DNA of 64,000 nt from JBFGJH01 sp041586155 (lineage in GTDB: Bacteria; Actinomycetota; Acidimicrobiia; Spongiisociales; JAENVV01). Shown piece after piece: positions 48,924 to 57,600 of the stretch. How positions within the stretch are numbered: the first letter of the stretch is position 1; each line of letters starts with the position of its first letter. The position numbers and the translations under genes were made by a program. The DNA lies in assembly GCA_041586155.1 (NCBI GenBank), contig JBFHAT010000006.1:33048-97047 (forward strand), in the 5' to 3' direction. The notes under the pieces were generated by a model that made no database searches, had not been told where the DNA came from, and was given only the letters and a program-made list of their open reading frames with translations.

Positions 48924-50978
48924 TCAGTCGCCGAGCGCCCGGTGAAGGAACGCGGCCATCTGCGCCCTGGTGACGGGGGCGGTCGGGCAGAAGGTGGTGG
49001 GGGTGCAGCCGAACGTGATCCCGGCACCGGCCAACGCACTGATGTCTGCCTCGAACGGCGACAGGTCGTCGTCGGTGAACCCGGCGTCAGGGGCCGGCGG
49101 GAGGTCCAGGCCCCGGACCAAGAACGCCGCCATTTGCGCCCGTGTGATGGAACTCTGCGGACAGAACGTGGTCGGGGTGCAGCCGAAGGTGATCCCGGCG
49201 CCGGCCAAGGCACTGATGTCTGCCTCGAACGGCGACAGGTCGTCGTCGGTGAACCCGGCGTCAGGGGCCGGCGGCAAGTCGAGCGCCCGGACCAAGAAGG
49301 CGGCCATCTGGCCACGTGTGACCGGATCGTGGGGACAGAACTCGTCGTTCGCTGGAGGATTGTATCCCTTGGTGATCCCCGACTCCCCTAGCCAGTCGAT
49401 GTCGGGCTCGAACTGCGAGCCGTCGTCGTCGTGGAAGAGTCCGGAGAAGTCGATCGGATCCCACGTGCTCGGGCACGCCCAGTCGATGGGCCGGGCCCAC
49501 CTCCGGTCTTGCACGCCGTCGGAACCGCGCCACGTGGTCATCACCCCATTCGTGTTCACCCAGATGTCGTCGCGCCCGTCGCCGTCGAACTCGAGGGCGG
49601 CGACGGCGGATGCCGGCGCCAGGGCGATGGCAGTTTGCACCGTCGTCACGGTGCCGTCGTTGGCCACCACGTGGAGGGTCGCCCCACCGCTGGAGGGCTC
49701 GAACCCGTAGACGTCGGGCCGATCGTCGAGATCGTGATCGCCAACTGTCCATTTCCATCCCGGGGTCGCGCCGAAGGGTTTGAACCTCGCGAGCCGAGTG
49801 GTGAAGTCGGCGCCGTCGTAGACGTCGATCGTCGTGCCCGGACGGATCACGTAGAGGTCGGGAGTCCCGTCCCAGTCGTGGTCGGCCACGAGATAGGCGG
49901 ACCCGGCGCTGGGAGCGATTCCGGTGGTGACGCGCTCCTCGACCACCCACCCCTCGATGAGCCGGTAGAGGTCGATCACCAGCGACTGACCGCTCTCATC
50001 GACGAAGCCGACGTCGGCTCTCTGCATGCCGCTCAGGTCTCCGATCACGATCGGCTCGTCGGTCGAATGGCCGTCGGCGAAGCCCCGGCCACCAGAGCAC
50101 TCCTGGTAGGTGGACGACGAGGTGGTGAATCGGATGACGACGCCCCCCATATCGTCGCTGAGGAACAACTCGTCGCCTGCTCCCCTTCCCGTGACGTTGG
50201 CGACCAGATGCACGCCGGGCCGGCCGGCGAACAGCGTGGATTCTTCCGAAGTCTTCACATCGAATGGGCGGCCGGCGGTGTGCACCGGAAGGTCGGGAGC
50301 AGGTGGGCCGAACCCAGGAGTTGCGCCGGGGCCCTGCCAGGCGAAATGCATCGGATCTTTGAAATCGAACCAGTCCCCTCCCCAACAAAACCCGGCGTCG
50401 CGCCAGGCGTCGACGAACCAGTCCGGCATGTCGGTCACGAGCGTTTCGTCGCTCCGGAACGGATTGGTGTGCCAATTGATGTCGATCGTTGCGCCGTAAG
50501 TATGCCTCGAGATGGCATAGCTGCCGCCAATGGTTCGCGGCACGAAGCTGGCCGTGTGGGTGGGGTTCACGGCGTAGAAACGGCCCTTCGCCTGCTCGGC
50601 GGCGATGTTTGCGGCGACTTGCTGGAAGGCGGGGAGCGCACGCGAATGAACCTTCACCGTATATCCGCCGCTCATCGGCACGACCCAGTCGACGAGGTGC
50701 GAGCGCACCTCGCCCACCGACCGCCCGAAATAGTCGCCATAAGGCCCACCGATCCGCTCCGAATCGGGAAGCGACCCCGAGCGAATCGCGGCGGGCGACG
50801 GGGCACTGAGGATGTCGCATCCGCCCGATTCGTTGAAACTCGGCCAGGTCTCTTGACCCTGTGATTGCGGGCCGTGCTCATGATCCGGTGGCTCCGGATC
50901 GGGCCGCTGCTGAGCGGCGCCAGCGACCGGAAGCATCATGAGAATGACAACGACGACGGTCACCTGGGAGATGCGCAT
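48924..50978 (-). CDS. Exported M15-like peptidase with FG-GAP-like and SLH repeats
   Basis: A 684-residue surface protein. With ATG at 50978 it has a signal peptide (about 1-22). The M15-type domain follows, with zinc ligands His159 and Asp166 (SRHTYGATIDINWH) and His211 (KDPMHFAW). The central beta-propeller-like region contains FG-GAP-type segments (LVADHDWDGTPDLYVI, EFDGDGRDDIWVN). Three C-terminal SLH repeats each have a TRAQMAAFL-like motif. SLH domains bind pyruvylated wall polymers, so the peptidase is probably held at the wall. The second and third SLH units are near-identical. Confidence 0.9.
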   Translation of the reverse strand: MRISQVTVVVVILMMLPVAGAAQQRPDPEPPDHEHGPQSQGQETWPSFNESGGCDILSAPSPAAIRSGSLPDSERIGGPYGDYFGRSVGEVRSHLVDWVVPMSGGYTVKVHSRALPAFQQVAANIAAEQAKGRFYAVNPTHTASFVPRTIGGSYAISRHTYGATIDINWHTNPFRSDETLVTDMPDWFVDAWRDAGFCWGGDWFDFKDPMHFAWQGPGATPGFGPPAPDLPVHTAGRPFDVKTSEESTLFAGRPGVHLVANVTGRGAGDELFLSDDMGGVVIRFTTSSSTYQECSGGRGFADGHSTDEPIVIGDLSGMQRADVGFVDESGQSLVIDLYRLIEGWVVEERVTTGIAPSAGSAYLVADHDWDGTPDLYVIRPGTTIDVYDGADFTTRLARFKPFGATPGWKWTVGDHDLDDRPDVYGFEPSSGGATLHVVANDGTVTTVQTAIALAPASAVAALEFDGDGRDDIWVNTNGVMTTWRGSDGVQDRRWARPIDWACPSTWDPIDFSGLFHDDDGSQFEPDIDWLGESGITKGYNPPANDEFCPHDPVTRGQMAAFLVRALDLPPAPDAGFTDDDLSPFEADISALAGAGITFGCTPTTFCPQSSITRAQMAAFLVRGLDLPPAPDAGFTDDDLSPFEADISALAGAGITFGCTPTTFCPTAPVTRAQMAAFLHRALGD
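48960..49307 (-). repeat. 174-base tandem duplication encoding SLH units
   Basis: Two adjacent 174-base units (48960-49133, 49134-49307) share an identical 65-base core (49036-49100 and 49210-49274), equal to 58 residues per unit. Confidence 0.9.
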
Positions 50979-50985
50979 CGGCGCA

Positions 50986-50991
50986 AGCGTA
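50986..50991 (-). promoter_or_regulatory. -10 hexamer, leaderless start of SLH/M15 gene
   Basis: TACGCT on the minus strand ends seven bases before the ATG at 50978. Confidence 0.45.
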
Positions 50992-51056
50992 CAGACGCGC
51001 CCCGCCAAACGGGCACCATCGATCGCATCGTCCCGAGCCGTGCTCAGGCCAGCTCC

Positions 51057-51062
51057 TAGACT
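51057..51062 (+). promoter_or_regulatory. -10 hexamer, leaderless GTG start of TetR gene
   Basis: TAGACT ends eight bases before the GTG at 51071. Confidence 0.5.
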
Positions 51063-51070
51063 CCCTGCTC

Positions 51071-51652
51071 GTGACCACCACGGAGCCATCCCGGCGGGAG
51101 ATGATCCTCGACGCGGCTGCCGCCCTCTTTCGCACGCACGGATTCCACGGTGCGGGCATCGACGAGATCGGAGCGGCTGCCGGGATCTCCGGCCCTGGCG
51201 TGTACCGCCATTTCCCCAACAAGCACGCCTTGTTGGTCGCCATGTCAGAACGGGTCGTCGATCGCCTCGTGAACCACAATGAGCGGGTCATCGAAGAGGA
51301 GTCGGACCCGGTGGTTGCGCTGGCGCGCCTGGTGAAGACGCACGCCTCCTTCGCCTTTGGCTCCGCCGAGTTGATCGGCGTCTACGTCCAGGAGCATCGC
51401 AACCTTCCCGAACCCGATCGCAAACGCATCAGTCGAAAGCAGGGCCAATACGTCGATGGGTGGGTGCGGCTGCTGCGGCAGATCTCGCCCACGGCGCCGG
51501 ATGCGCAGTTGAAGGCGGTCGTGTTGGCGGTGTCGGGAATGATCAACTCGGTGACCATGTCGAAGAACCCCGAGGACGCTTCCCGCGAGGTCGTCGAGCA
51601 GATGGCCATGGCGGCCTTGCTGGCAGGTGCGAGAGCGGCTTCGTCTCAGTAG
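51071..51652 (+). CDS. TetR-family transcriptional regulator
   Basis: A 193-residue repressor-type protein. The N-terminal HTH is MILDAAAALFRTHGFHGAGI through GPGVYRHFPNKHALL (residues 11-55); the rest is an all-helical ligand domain. The N-terminus resembles regulators of lipid and steroid metabolism, but the ligand cannot be told. It is divergent from the SLH gene and its end overlaps the convergent DUF1015 gene by seven bases. Confidence 0.92.
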   Translation: MTTTEPSRREMILDAAAALFRTHGFHGAGIDEIGAAAGISGPGVYRHFPNKHALLVAMSERVVDRLVNHNERVIEEESDPVVALARLVKTHASFAFGSAELIGVYVQEHRNLPEPDRKRISRKQGQYVDGWVRLLRQISPTAPDAQLKAVVLAVSGMINSVTMSKNPEDASREVVEQMAMAALLAGARAASSQ

Positions 51653-52791
51653 CGCATCAGAAAGATCCCGCTCCGAGCTTTCGGCTCGAAGTACGTCGAC
51701 TTGGGCGGCATGGAGCGCCCTCGGTCGGCCACTGCCATCACGTCGGCGACCGAGACCGGCGCCAAGACGAAGGCGGCTCCGTGCTGCGCACGGCGCTCGA
51801 GCTCATCGAGCGGGACGGAGCCGGGAACAAAATGGAGGCGAGGATCGCTGCCGGGGTCGACGACACCCAGCAGCGGACCGAGAATGACTTCCTGTAGCAC
51901 CGTTGGATCCAGCGACTCGGGCGGTTCAGCGTCGACACGGGGCAGCGCCGCCAGATGCCAGTCGGCCTGTACGTGAATCCCTACGTGGCCCGGTTCGACC
52001 TGATGGGGAGGCTCGCCGGTTCGCCGACCCTCGCGTTCGAGAAACCGCATGAGAGCACCAGAGTCTTCGATCGGGGTGACGACTCGGTTGAACTGGGTGA
52101 TTCGGAGGTGGTCGTCGGGAAAGAGCACGGTGAGCACGGGCGCATCGGGCGACATCTGCAAGGTGGCCGCGCTGCGATGGTGACCATCGGTGATGTAGGC
52201 CCGGCCGACCGAGCCGAAGGCTTCCACCAGCTCCCCGACCGCATGACCGTTTTCGATCGGCCACACTTCCTGGAGCACGTCGTCGCCGTTTCCGACCGAA
52301 ACCGCCGGTGGTGTCGAGGTGTGTTGCCGCAGGAGCGATTCGATGTGTCCGGTCGCCCGGAAAGTCGCCTTCACGGGGCTCGAGGTCGCCCCGAGCACCT
52401 CCATGTACCTGGCGAGGTACGCCACCAGCTCGGGTTGAACTGCCTCGTGCGGCAAGACCGAACCACCTTCGGCGAACTCGGCCGCCCGGATTCCGCACAC
52501 CACGCCCGTCTGCTCGCCGCCAGGCGATGACATCCGATACACGAACAGGCAGTCACGGATCAATTCACCGAAGACCTCCCGAGCCAGGAGATCGGCGAGA
52601 CCGGCGGCCGAGCGGTCGAGTGCGGCCGTGAAATCGTCACCAGGCGCGTGCATGGCGTGCAGAAACGATCTCGGATTCTGACGACGGATGTTTTCGGCTT
52701 GCTCCCACGTCAGCGCATCGAAGGAGGGCACCACGACCCAGGCGGCGTGGTGAGGCCGCACGAGATGCGCGTTGATCGGCCGGATCCGCAC
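51646..52791 (-). CDS. DUF1015 family protein in the serine operon
   Basis: A 381-residue DUF1015 protein. Its hallmark is YITDGHHRSAATL (199-211), which resembles the DGHHR motif of ParB/sulfiredoxin-fold enzymes, a fold that includes ADP- and ATP-dependent free serine kinases. It starts four bases after serC and is the last gene of serA-serC-DUF1015; no serB is in view. A role in phosphoserine or serine metabolism is therefore likely, but the reaction is unproven. Confidence 0.85.
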   Translation of the reverse strand: MRIRPINAHLVRPHHAAWVVVPSFDALTWEQAENIRRQNPRSFLHAMHAPGDDFTAALDRSAAGLADLLAREVFGELIRDCLFVYRMSSPGGEQTGVVCGIRAAEFAEGGSVLPHEAVQPELVAYLARYMEVLGATSSPVKATFRATGHIESLLRQHTSTPPAVSVGNGDDVLQEVWPIENGHAVGELVEAFGSVGRAYITDGHHRSAATLQMSPDAPVLTVLFPDDHLRITQFNRVVTPIEDSGALMRFLEREGRRTGEPPHQVEPGHVGIHVQADWHLAALPRVDAEPPESLDPTVLQEVILGPLLGVVDPGSDPRLHFVPGSVPLDELERRAQHGAAFVLAPVSVADVMAVADRGRSMPPKSTYFEPKARSGIFLMRY

Positions 52792-52795
52792 GAGA

Positions 52796-53872
52796 TCAGG
52801 CGTCCGCTCGAAACTCGCCCATCAACTCGACCAGGGCCTCGACTCCCGCGAGGGGCATTGCGTTGTAGATGCTCGCGCGCACCCCACCGACACTTCGATG
52901 CCCCTTCAGGTTGACCATGTCGCGCGCCGCGGCGGCAGCGAGGAACTGCTTCTCCAATGCCTCGTCCGGGAGACGGAACACGATGTTCATGTGCGACCGA
53001 TATGCCGGGTCGACCGGGCTCCGATAGAACCCGTCGCTGCCGTCGATTGCCTCGTAGAGCATCGCTGCTTTCTTGGCCGACTCGGCCTCGAACGCCCCTA
53101 GGCCGCCACGCTGTTCCATCCACGTCAGCACCTTGCCGACCATGTAGATGGCGAACACAGGCGGGGTGTTGTGCAACGAGGCGCTCGAGGCATGGACGTC
53201 GTACCGAAGGTATGAGGCCAGCTCGCGATTGGTGTGCTCCAGGACCGAGCGACGCACGAACGTGATGTCGACTCCGGCGGGCCCCAAGTTCTTCTGCGCA
53301 CCTCCGTACACGACGTCGAACAGCTCCCATGGGATGGCTCGGCTCATATAGTCGGATGACATGTCACCGACGAGCGGCACACCCAGGTCCGGGAATTCAG
53401 GGAACCGGATCCCGTGGATCGTCTCGTTGGAGGTCACATGCAGGTAGCGAGTGTCAGGCTCGAGCCGCACGTCCTCGGGTCGGGGCATCCGTACATAACC
53501 GTCTCCGGCTCCGCTCCATGCAACGTAGACCTCACCATGGTGCGATCCGTCGGCAATGGCCTTCTTCCCCCACGCCCCCGAATCCACGTAGCCCCCCCGG
53601 GTGTCGGGTGTCAAGAGGTTCAGCGGAACCATGGCGAACTGCAGTGTGGCGCCTCCGCCCAAGAACAAGACCTCGAAGTCATCGGGCACCTCGAAGACCG
53701 ACTTGGCCCTGTCCATGGCCCCTCGGTGGACCTCGTCGTACGCCGCCGAGCGGTGCGACATCTCCATCAGCGACATGCCTGCCCCGTGGTAATCGACGAA
53801 CTCCTGCTCGGCCTCATGCAGCACCTCGACCGGCAGCGTGCACGGGCCGGCGCTGAAGTTGAACTTCCTCAT
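52796..53872 (-). CDS. serC: Phosphoserine aminotransferase
   Basis: Converts 3-phosphohydroxypyruvate to phosphoserine with glutamate. The 358-residue PLP enzyme has NFSAGPCTLP at the start and GGGATLQFA (72-80) for phosphate binding, with Lys194 in YGGAQKNLGPAG as the Schiff-base lysine. Its ATG overlaps the serA stop by one base (TGATG). Confidence 0.95.
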   Translation of the reverse strand: MRKFNFSAGPCTLPVEVLHEAEQEFVDYHGAGMSLMEMSHRSAAYDEVHRGAMDRAKSVFEVPDDFEVLFLGGGATLQFAMVPLNLLTPDTRGGYVDSGAWGKKAIADGSHHGEVYVAWSGAGDGYVRMPRPEDVRLEPDTRYLHVTSNETIHGIRFPEFPDLGVPLVGDMSSDYMSRAIPWELFDVVYGGAQKNLGPAGVDITFVRRSVLEHTNRELASYLRYDVHASSASLHNTPPVFAIYMVGKVLTWMEQRGGLGAFEAESAKKAAMLYEAIDGSDGFYRSPVDPAYRSHMNIVFRLPDEALEKQFLAAAAARDMVNLKGHRSVGGVRASIYNAMPLAGVEALVELMGEFRADA

Positions 53873-55083
53873 CAGTGGGTGCCTTCCTGATTGATCCGCA
53901 CGCCCAACACGTGCTCGACCGCTTCGATCTGTGCTGCGGTTTCCGGTGTCACCAGCTGGTCGGTGCGAATGATCGCCACTGCCGCCTTCGATCCGGCGAA
54001 GATCCGGTTCTCCATCTGCCCGACGTTGATCTCAGCACGGCGTAGCACGGCGAGCACGCCGGAGAGGACCCCCACCCTGTCGAGATGGCGCACGGTCACC
54101 GAACAGGTTCCGGTGGGCTCAATCTCCAGGTTGACGCAGCTGCGGACGACGCCGCGTTCGAAGTCGCGCAGCAGCGCGACCACTTCGGCGGCGATGGCCG
54201 CCTGCGCCTGTTCGGTGGAGGCGCCGATGTGATGCGTGCCGTACACCGCAGGGTGCATCGCCAGCGCAGAGCGAAACTCCGCCTGTGCAGCAGACGGTTC
54301 GTCGGCGAACACGTCGAGCCCGGCTCGCATATCCCGGTGATCGAGGGCGTGGAGCAGCGCCGCCTCGTCGACGATCTCGCCGCGAGACGTGTTGATGATC
54401 CAGGCGCCGTCCCGGCAGGCCCCGAGGAACTCGGCGTCGATGAGCCTCACCGTGGCATCGGCGAGGGGGACGTGAACCGAAACGATGTCCGATTCACCCA
54501 ACAGGGCATCGAGATCGTCGACGAAGGTCACGCCGACCGCGCCGGCGCGTGTGGAAACGGCCGATTCGCGGCCGGTCTTGCCGACGGCCAGCAGCCGCAT
54601 CCCGAAGGCGGCGCCACGCTCGGCCACCTCGAGTCCGATCGAGCCCAGGCCGACGATTCCCAACGACTTGCCGAACAGCCCGTCGGCGCGGCTGAACCGC
54701 TTCTTGTCCCAGCGACCCGCCCGGAGCTCTATCACGTTGTCGGGGATGTTCCGATCGATCGCCAGGATCAGACCCATGGTGAGCTCGGCCACGGCGATCG
54801 AGTTCTTGCCGGGGACGTTGACCACATACACCCCGCGGGCCGCAGCAGCGTCGGTATCGATGGTGTTGGTGCCGGCTCCGGCTCGGATCACCATTGCCAG
54901 ATCGGATCCAGCTTCGATCGCGGCTTGGGTGACCCGCGTCGATCGCACGACGACGACATCGAATCCGTCGACTGCGTCGACCAGGTCGTCGGCGGTCAGC
55001 CCGGGCCGATGTTCCACCGTGTAGCGCTCTGCCAGCGTCGCCAGCTGGTCGGCAGGAAAGGCATCGGCGATGAGAACACGCAT
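53872..55083 (-). CDS. serA: D-3-phosphoglycerate dehydrogenase
   Basis: First step of serine synthesis. With ATG at 55083 it is 403 residues. The Rossmann motif is GIVGLGSIGLEVAERG, the catalytic segments include NTSRGEIVDE and the late THHIGASTEQAQ, and a C-terminal ACT domain (about 330-403) gives serine feedback. This is the shorter ACT-type form, without the intervening domain of mycobacterial SerA. The frame extends upstream to 55260 but would cross the neighbouring gene. Confidence 0.95.
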   Translation of the reverse strand: MRVLIADAFPADQLATLAERYTVEHRPGLTADDLVDAVDGFDVVVVRSTRVTQAAIEAGSDLAMVIRAGAGTNTIDTDAAAARGVYVVNVPGKNSIAVAELTMGLILAIDRNIPDNVIELRAGRWDKKRFSRADGLFGKSLGIVGLGSIGLEVAERGAAFGMRLLAVGKTGRESAVSTRAGAVGVTFVDDLDALLGESDIVSVHVPLADATVRLIDAEFLGACRDGAWIINTSRGEIVDEAALLHALDHRDMRAGLDVFADEPSAAQAEFRSALAMHPAVYGTHHIGASTEQAQAAIAAEVVALLRDFERGVVRSCVNLEIEPTGTCSVTVRHLDRVGVLSGVLAVLRRAEINVGQMENRIFAGSKAAVAIIRTDQLVTPETAAQIEAVEHVLGVRINQEGTH

Positions 55084-55127
55084 GGGCAAGTTGTAACAGC
55101 GCTCGACTCTCGATGCGTCCTCAGGGC

Positions 55128-55430
55128 TCAGATCCGGAGCAGCAGGGAGACCCACCCTGCCAGCGCCACAGCCAGCACGATCCCGAACACGAGGCCCCAG
55201 TTCCGGTCTAGGGGCGTCTCCATGGGCTCGTCGGGGAGTTTCATGTCCAGCACCTCGCATGCGTCTTCCACCGCCGTCGCCGGCACCATCAGCCGGCCCC
55301 GAGCCGGGCCCTGGCGACCGAGGTCGTCGACGAACACGATGGCGGGGATTCCTGCCGATTCGAGCACCGCCCTCTCGACCTCGGCGGTGCCGGAGTCGAA
55401 GAACTCGGCGATCTGCACCAGACCTTCCAC
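55128..55430 (-). CDS. DUF2007-like protein with C-terminal membrane helix
   Basis: A 100-residue protein: a small alpha/beta domain (IAEFFDSGTAEVERAVLESA, then AIVFVDD and VPATAVEDACEVL), like DUF2007 putative signal-transducing domains, followed by one membrane helix (WGLVFGIVLAVALAGWVSLL). I chose GTG at 55430 because TAGGAT lies seven bases before it; an in-frame GTG at 55457 is the alternative. It precedes serA by 44 bases on the same strand. Role unknown. Confidence 0.7.
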   Translation of the reverse strand: MEGLVQIAEFFDSGTAEVERAVLESAGIPAIVFVDDLGRQGPARGRLMVPATAVEDACEVLDMKLPDEPMETPLDRNWGLVFGIVLAVALAGWVSLLLRI

Positions 55431-55437
55431 AGTTGCG

Positions 55438-55443
55438 ATCCTA
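55438..55443 (-). promoter_or_regulatory. -10 hexamer, leaderless GTG start of DUF2007-like gene
   Basis: TAGGAT on the minus strand ends seven bases before the GTG at 55430. Confidence 0.45.
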
Positions 55444-55484
55444 TTCGACGGTGACACCTAGCCAGGGAGCCGAATTGCGGAAGG

Positions 55485-55490
55485 TAGGCT
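55485..55490 (+). promoter_or_regulatory. -10 hexamer, leaderless start of carboxyltransferase gene
   Basis: TAGGCT ends eight bases before the ATG at 55499. Confidence 0.5.
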
Positions 55491-55498
55491 GGCCGACA

Positions 55499-57097
55499 AT
55501 GCCCGTCATCCAGAGTCGCCTCGACCCGCACAGCGAGCAGTTCGCCGAGAACGCTGCCGCGATGCGGGTCCTACTGGACGAACTGGAGCAGCTCCTCGCT
55601 CAGGCACGAGCGGGGGGCGGGAAGAAGTACGTTGACCGCCACCGGGCCCGCGGCAAGCTGATGGTCCGAGAGCGTATCGAGCTGCTCCTCGACAGGGACT
55701 CCCCCTTCCTCGAGACATCGTCGCTCGCCGCGTGGGGCTCCGAGTACCTCTTGGGTGCCAACCTCGTGACCGGCGTGGGTGTGGTGGAGGGGGTCGAGTG
55801 CGTCATCTCGGCCAACGATCCGACGATGCAGGGCGGGAGCTTCAACCCGTACGGCCTCGCCAAGTCGCTGCGCGCACAGGATATGGCTCGTGAGAACCGG
55901 CTCCCCCTCATCAACCTCACCGAGTCGGGAGGAGCGGACCTTCCCCGGCAAGCCGATGTGTTCACGACCGGTGGCAAGTGGTTCAGGAATCTCACCCAAC
56001 TCTCGGAAATGGGCATCCCGACACTGTCCCTCGTGTTCGGCAGCTCGACCGCAGGCGGGGCATACGTGCCCGGCATGTCCGACTACGCGGTCATGGTGAA
56101 GGAGCGGGCAAAGGTTTTTCTCGGCGGACCCCCGTTGGTCAAGATGGCGACGGGCGAGGAGTCGACGGACGAAGAACTGGGGGGCGCCGAGATGCATTCC
56201 CGAGTGTCGGGGCTTTCCGACTACTTCGCCGTCGACGAGCACGACGCCATTCGCATCGGGCGCCAGATCATCGCTCACCTGAACTGGCGCAAGAAGGGAT
56301 ATGGCCCGACACGTGCCCCGGTCGACCCGATCTACGACCCCGAAGAGATGCTGGGAATCGTGTCGTCCGATCTGCGTGTTCCGTTCGACATGCGCGAGAT
56401 CCTCGCTCGGGTGGTAGACGGTTCGGAGTTCGACGAGTACAAGCAGCTCTACGGTACGTCGCTCCTCACCGGTTGGGCACACATTCACGGCTTCCCTGTC
56501 GGCGTCATCGCCAACCAGCAAGGGGTGCTGTTCAGCGAGGAGGCTCACAAGGCCACCGAGTTCATCCAGTTGTGCAACCGCTACGACACTCCGATCGTCT
56601 TCCTCCAGAACACCACCGGCTACATGGTCGGCAAGGACTATGAACAGCGCGGCATCATCAAGGACGGCGCCAAGATGGTCAATGCGGTCGCCAACTCGAA
56701 GGTGCCCCACATCACGCTGATGATCGGTTCGTCATATGGAGCAGGCAACTACGGCATGGCCGGTCGGGCATATGATCCGCGCTTCCTGTTCGGATGGCCC
56801 TCGTATCGAACTGCGGTGATGGGCCCCGAACAGCTCGCAGGCGTCATGTCGATCATTGGTCGGGCCGCCGCCGAACGTCGAGGCGAGGAAGTCGACGAGG
56901 AAGCCGACGCCGAGATGCGTGCTCGCATCGAAGACCAGATCGACCGAGAATCGGTGGGTTGGTTCTCTTCGGCACGGGTGCGCGACGACGGGATCATCGA
57001 CCCCCGCGACACCCGCACCGTGCTCGCCATCGCCCTCTCCGCCGTTCATTCGGGACCCGTCGAAGGCACCAGCTCGTTCGGCGTGTTCCGGATGTGA
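55499..57097 (+). CDS. Acyl-CoA carboxylase carboxyltransferase subunit (MccB/AccD type)
   Basis: A 532-residue carboxyltransferase that moves CO2 from biotin to an acyl-CoA. It begins with the biotin-dependent CT signature (RHRARGKLMVRERIELLLD, then SPFLETSSLAA). The oxyanion regions are GSSTAGGAYVPGMSDYAVM and IGSSYGAGNYGMAGRAY. Sequence style is closest to methylcrotonyl/acetyl-CoA carboxylase beta subunits, so acyl specificity is open. The biotin carboxylase partner follows 0.5 kb downstream, after rlmH. Confidence 0.92.
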   Translation: MPVIQSRLDPHSEQFAENAAAMRVLLDELEQLLAQARAGGGKKYVDRHRARGKLMVRERIELLLDRDSPFLETSSLAAWGSEYLLGANLVTGVGVVEGVECVISANDPTMQGGSFNPYGLAKSLRAQDMARENRLPLINLTESGGADLPRQADVFTTGGKWFRNLTQLSEMGIPTLSLVFGSSTAGGAYVPGMSDYAVMVKERAKVFLGGPPLVKMATGEESTDEELGGAEMHSRVSGLSDYFAVDEHDAIRIGRQIIAHLNWRKKGYGPTRAPVDPIYDPEEMLGIVSSDLRVPFDMREILARVVDGSEFDEYKQLYGTSLLTGWAHIHGFPVGVIANQQGVLFSEEAHKATEFIQLCNRYDTPIVFLQNTTGYMVGKDYEQRGIIKDGAKMVNAVANSKVPHITLMIGSSYGAGNYGMAGRAYDPRFLFGWPSYRTAVMGPEQLAGVMSIIGRAAAERRGEEVDEEADAEMRARIEDQIDRESVGWFSSARVRDDGIIDPRDTRTVLAIALSAVHSGPVEGTSSFGVFRM

Positions 57098-57125
57098 CGC
57101 CTGACCGCTCGTCTGGGAGGGATCG

Positions 57126-57575
57126 GTGCGATATGTGCTCGCCGCGATCGGCAGCCTGAAACGGGGCTTCTACGCCGAAGGTTGCGCCCACTACGCGGAT
57201 CGCCTGATGAGGGTGGTCGATCTGGAGATCGTCGAGGTCAGAGATCGGGGCCAAGGACAGTCTTCCGCCGCCTCCGAAGCGCTTTTGGCGCGCACCGCCT
57301 CCGCCCACCGCTGGGTGCTCGACGAACGGGGCACTCAGCTGCGATCCCAGCAGCTCGCCGAACGAATCGGTGCGCTCGAGACCTCGGGTGTCTCCCGGAT
57401 GGCGTTGCTCGTCGGCGGCCCCGACGGCTGGGGCGCCCCGGTCCGCGACACAGCCGACTTCGTCTGGTCGCTCTCGGCGTTGACGCTCCCCCACGAGATG
57501 GCCCGGCTGGTGGTCCTCGAGCAGCTGTATCGCGCCGAGATGATCCGCACCGGCCATCCCTATCACCGCCGGTGA
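57126..57575 (+). CDS. rlmH: 23S rRNA pseudouridine-1915 N3-methyltransferase
   Basis: A 149-residue SPOUT methyltransferase modifying helix 69 of 23S rRNA. The knot motifs are LLVGGPDGWG and LSALTLPHEMARLVVLEQL, ending in the invariant GHPYHR. GTG start with GGGAGGG before it. It lies between two carboxylase genes. Confidence 0.95.
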   Translation: MRYVLAAIGSLKRGFYAEGCAHYADRLMRVVDLEIVEVRDRGQGQSSAASEALLARTASAHRWVLDERGTQLRSQQLAERIGALETSGVSRMALLVGGPDGWGAPVRDTADFVWSLSALTLPHEMARLVVLEQLYRAEMIRTGHPYHRR

Positions 57576-57586
57576 CGGACCGTGAG

Positions 57587-57592
57587 TATCCT
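57587..57592 (+). promoter_or_regulatory. -10 hexamer, leaderless start of biotin carboxylase gene
   Basis: TATCCT ends eight bases before the ATG at 57601. It implies a second promoter within the carboxylase locus. Confidence 0.5.
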
Positions 57593-57600
57593 CCCAGCGC

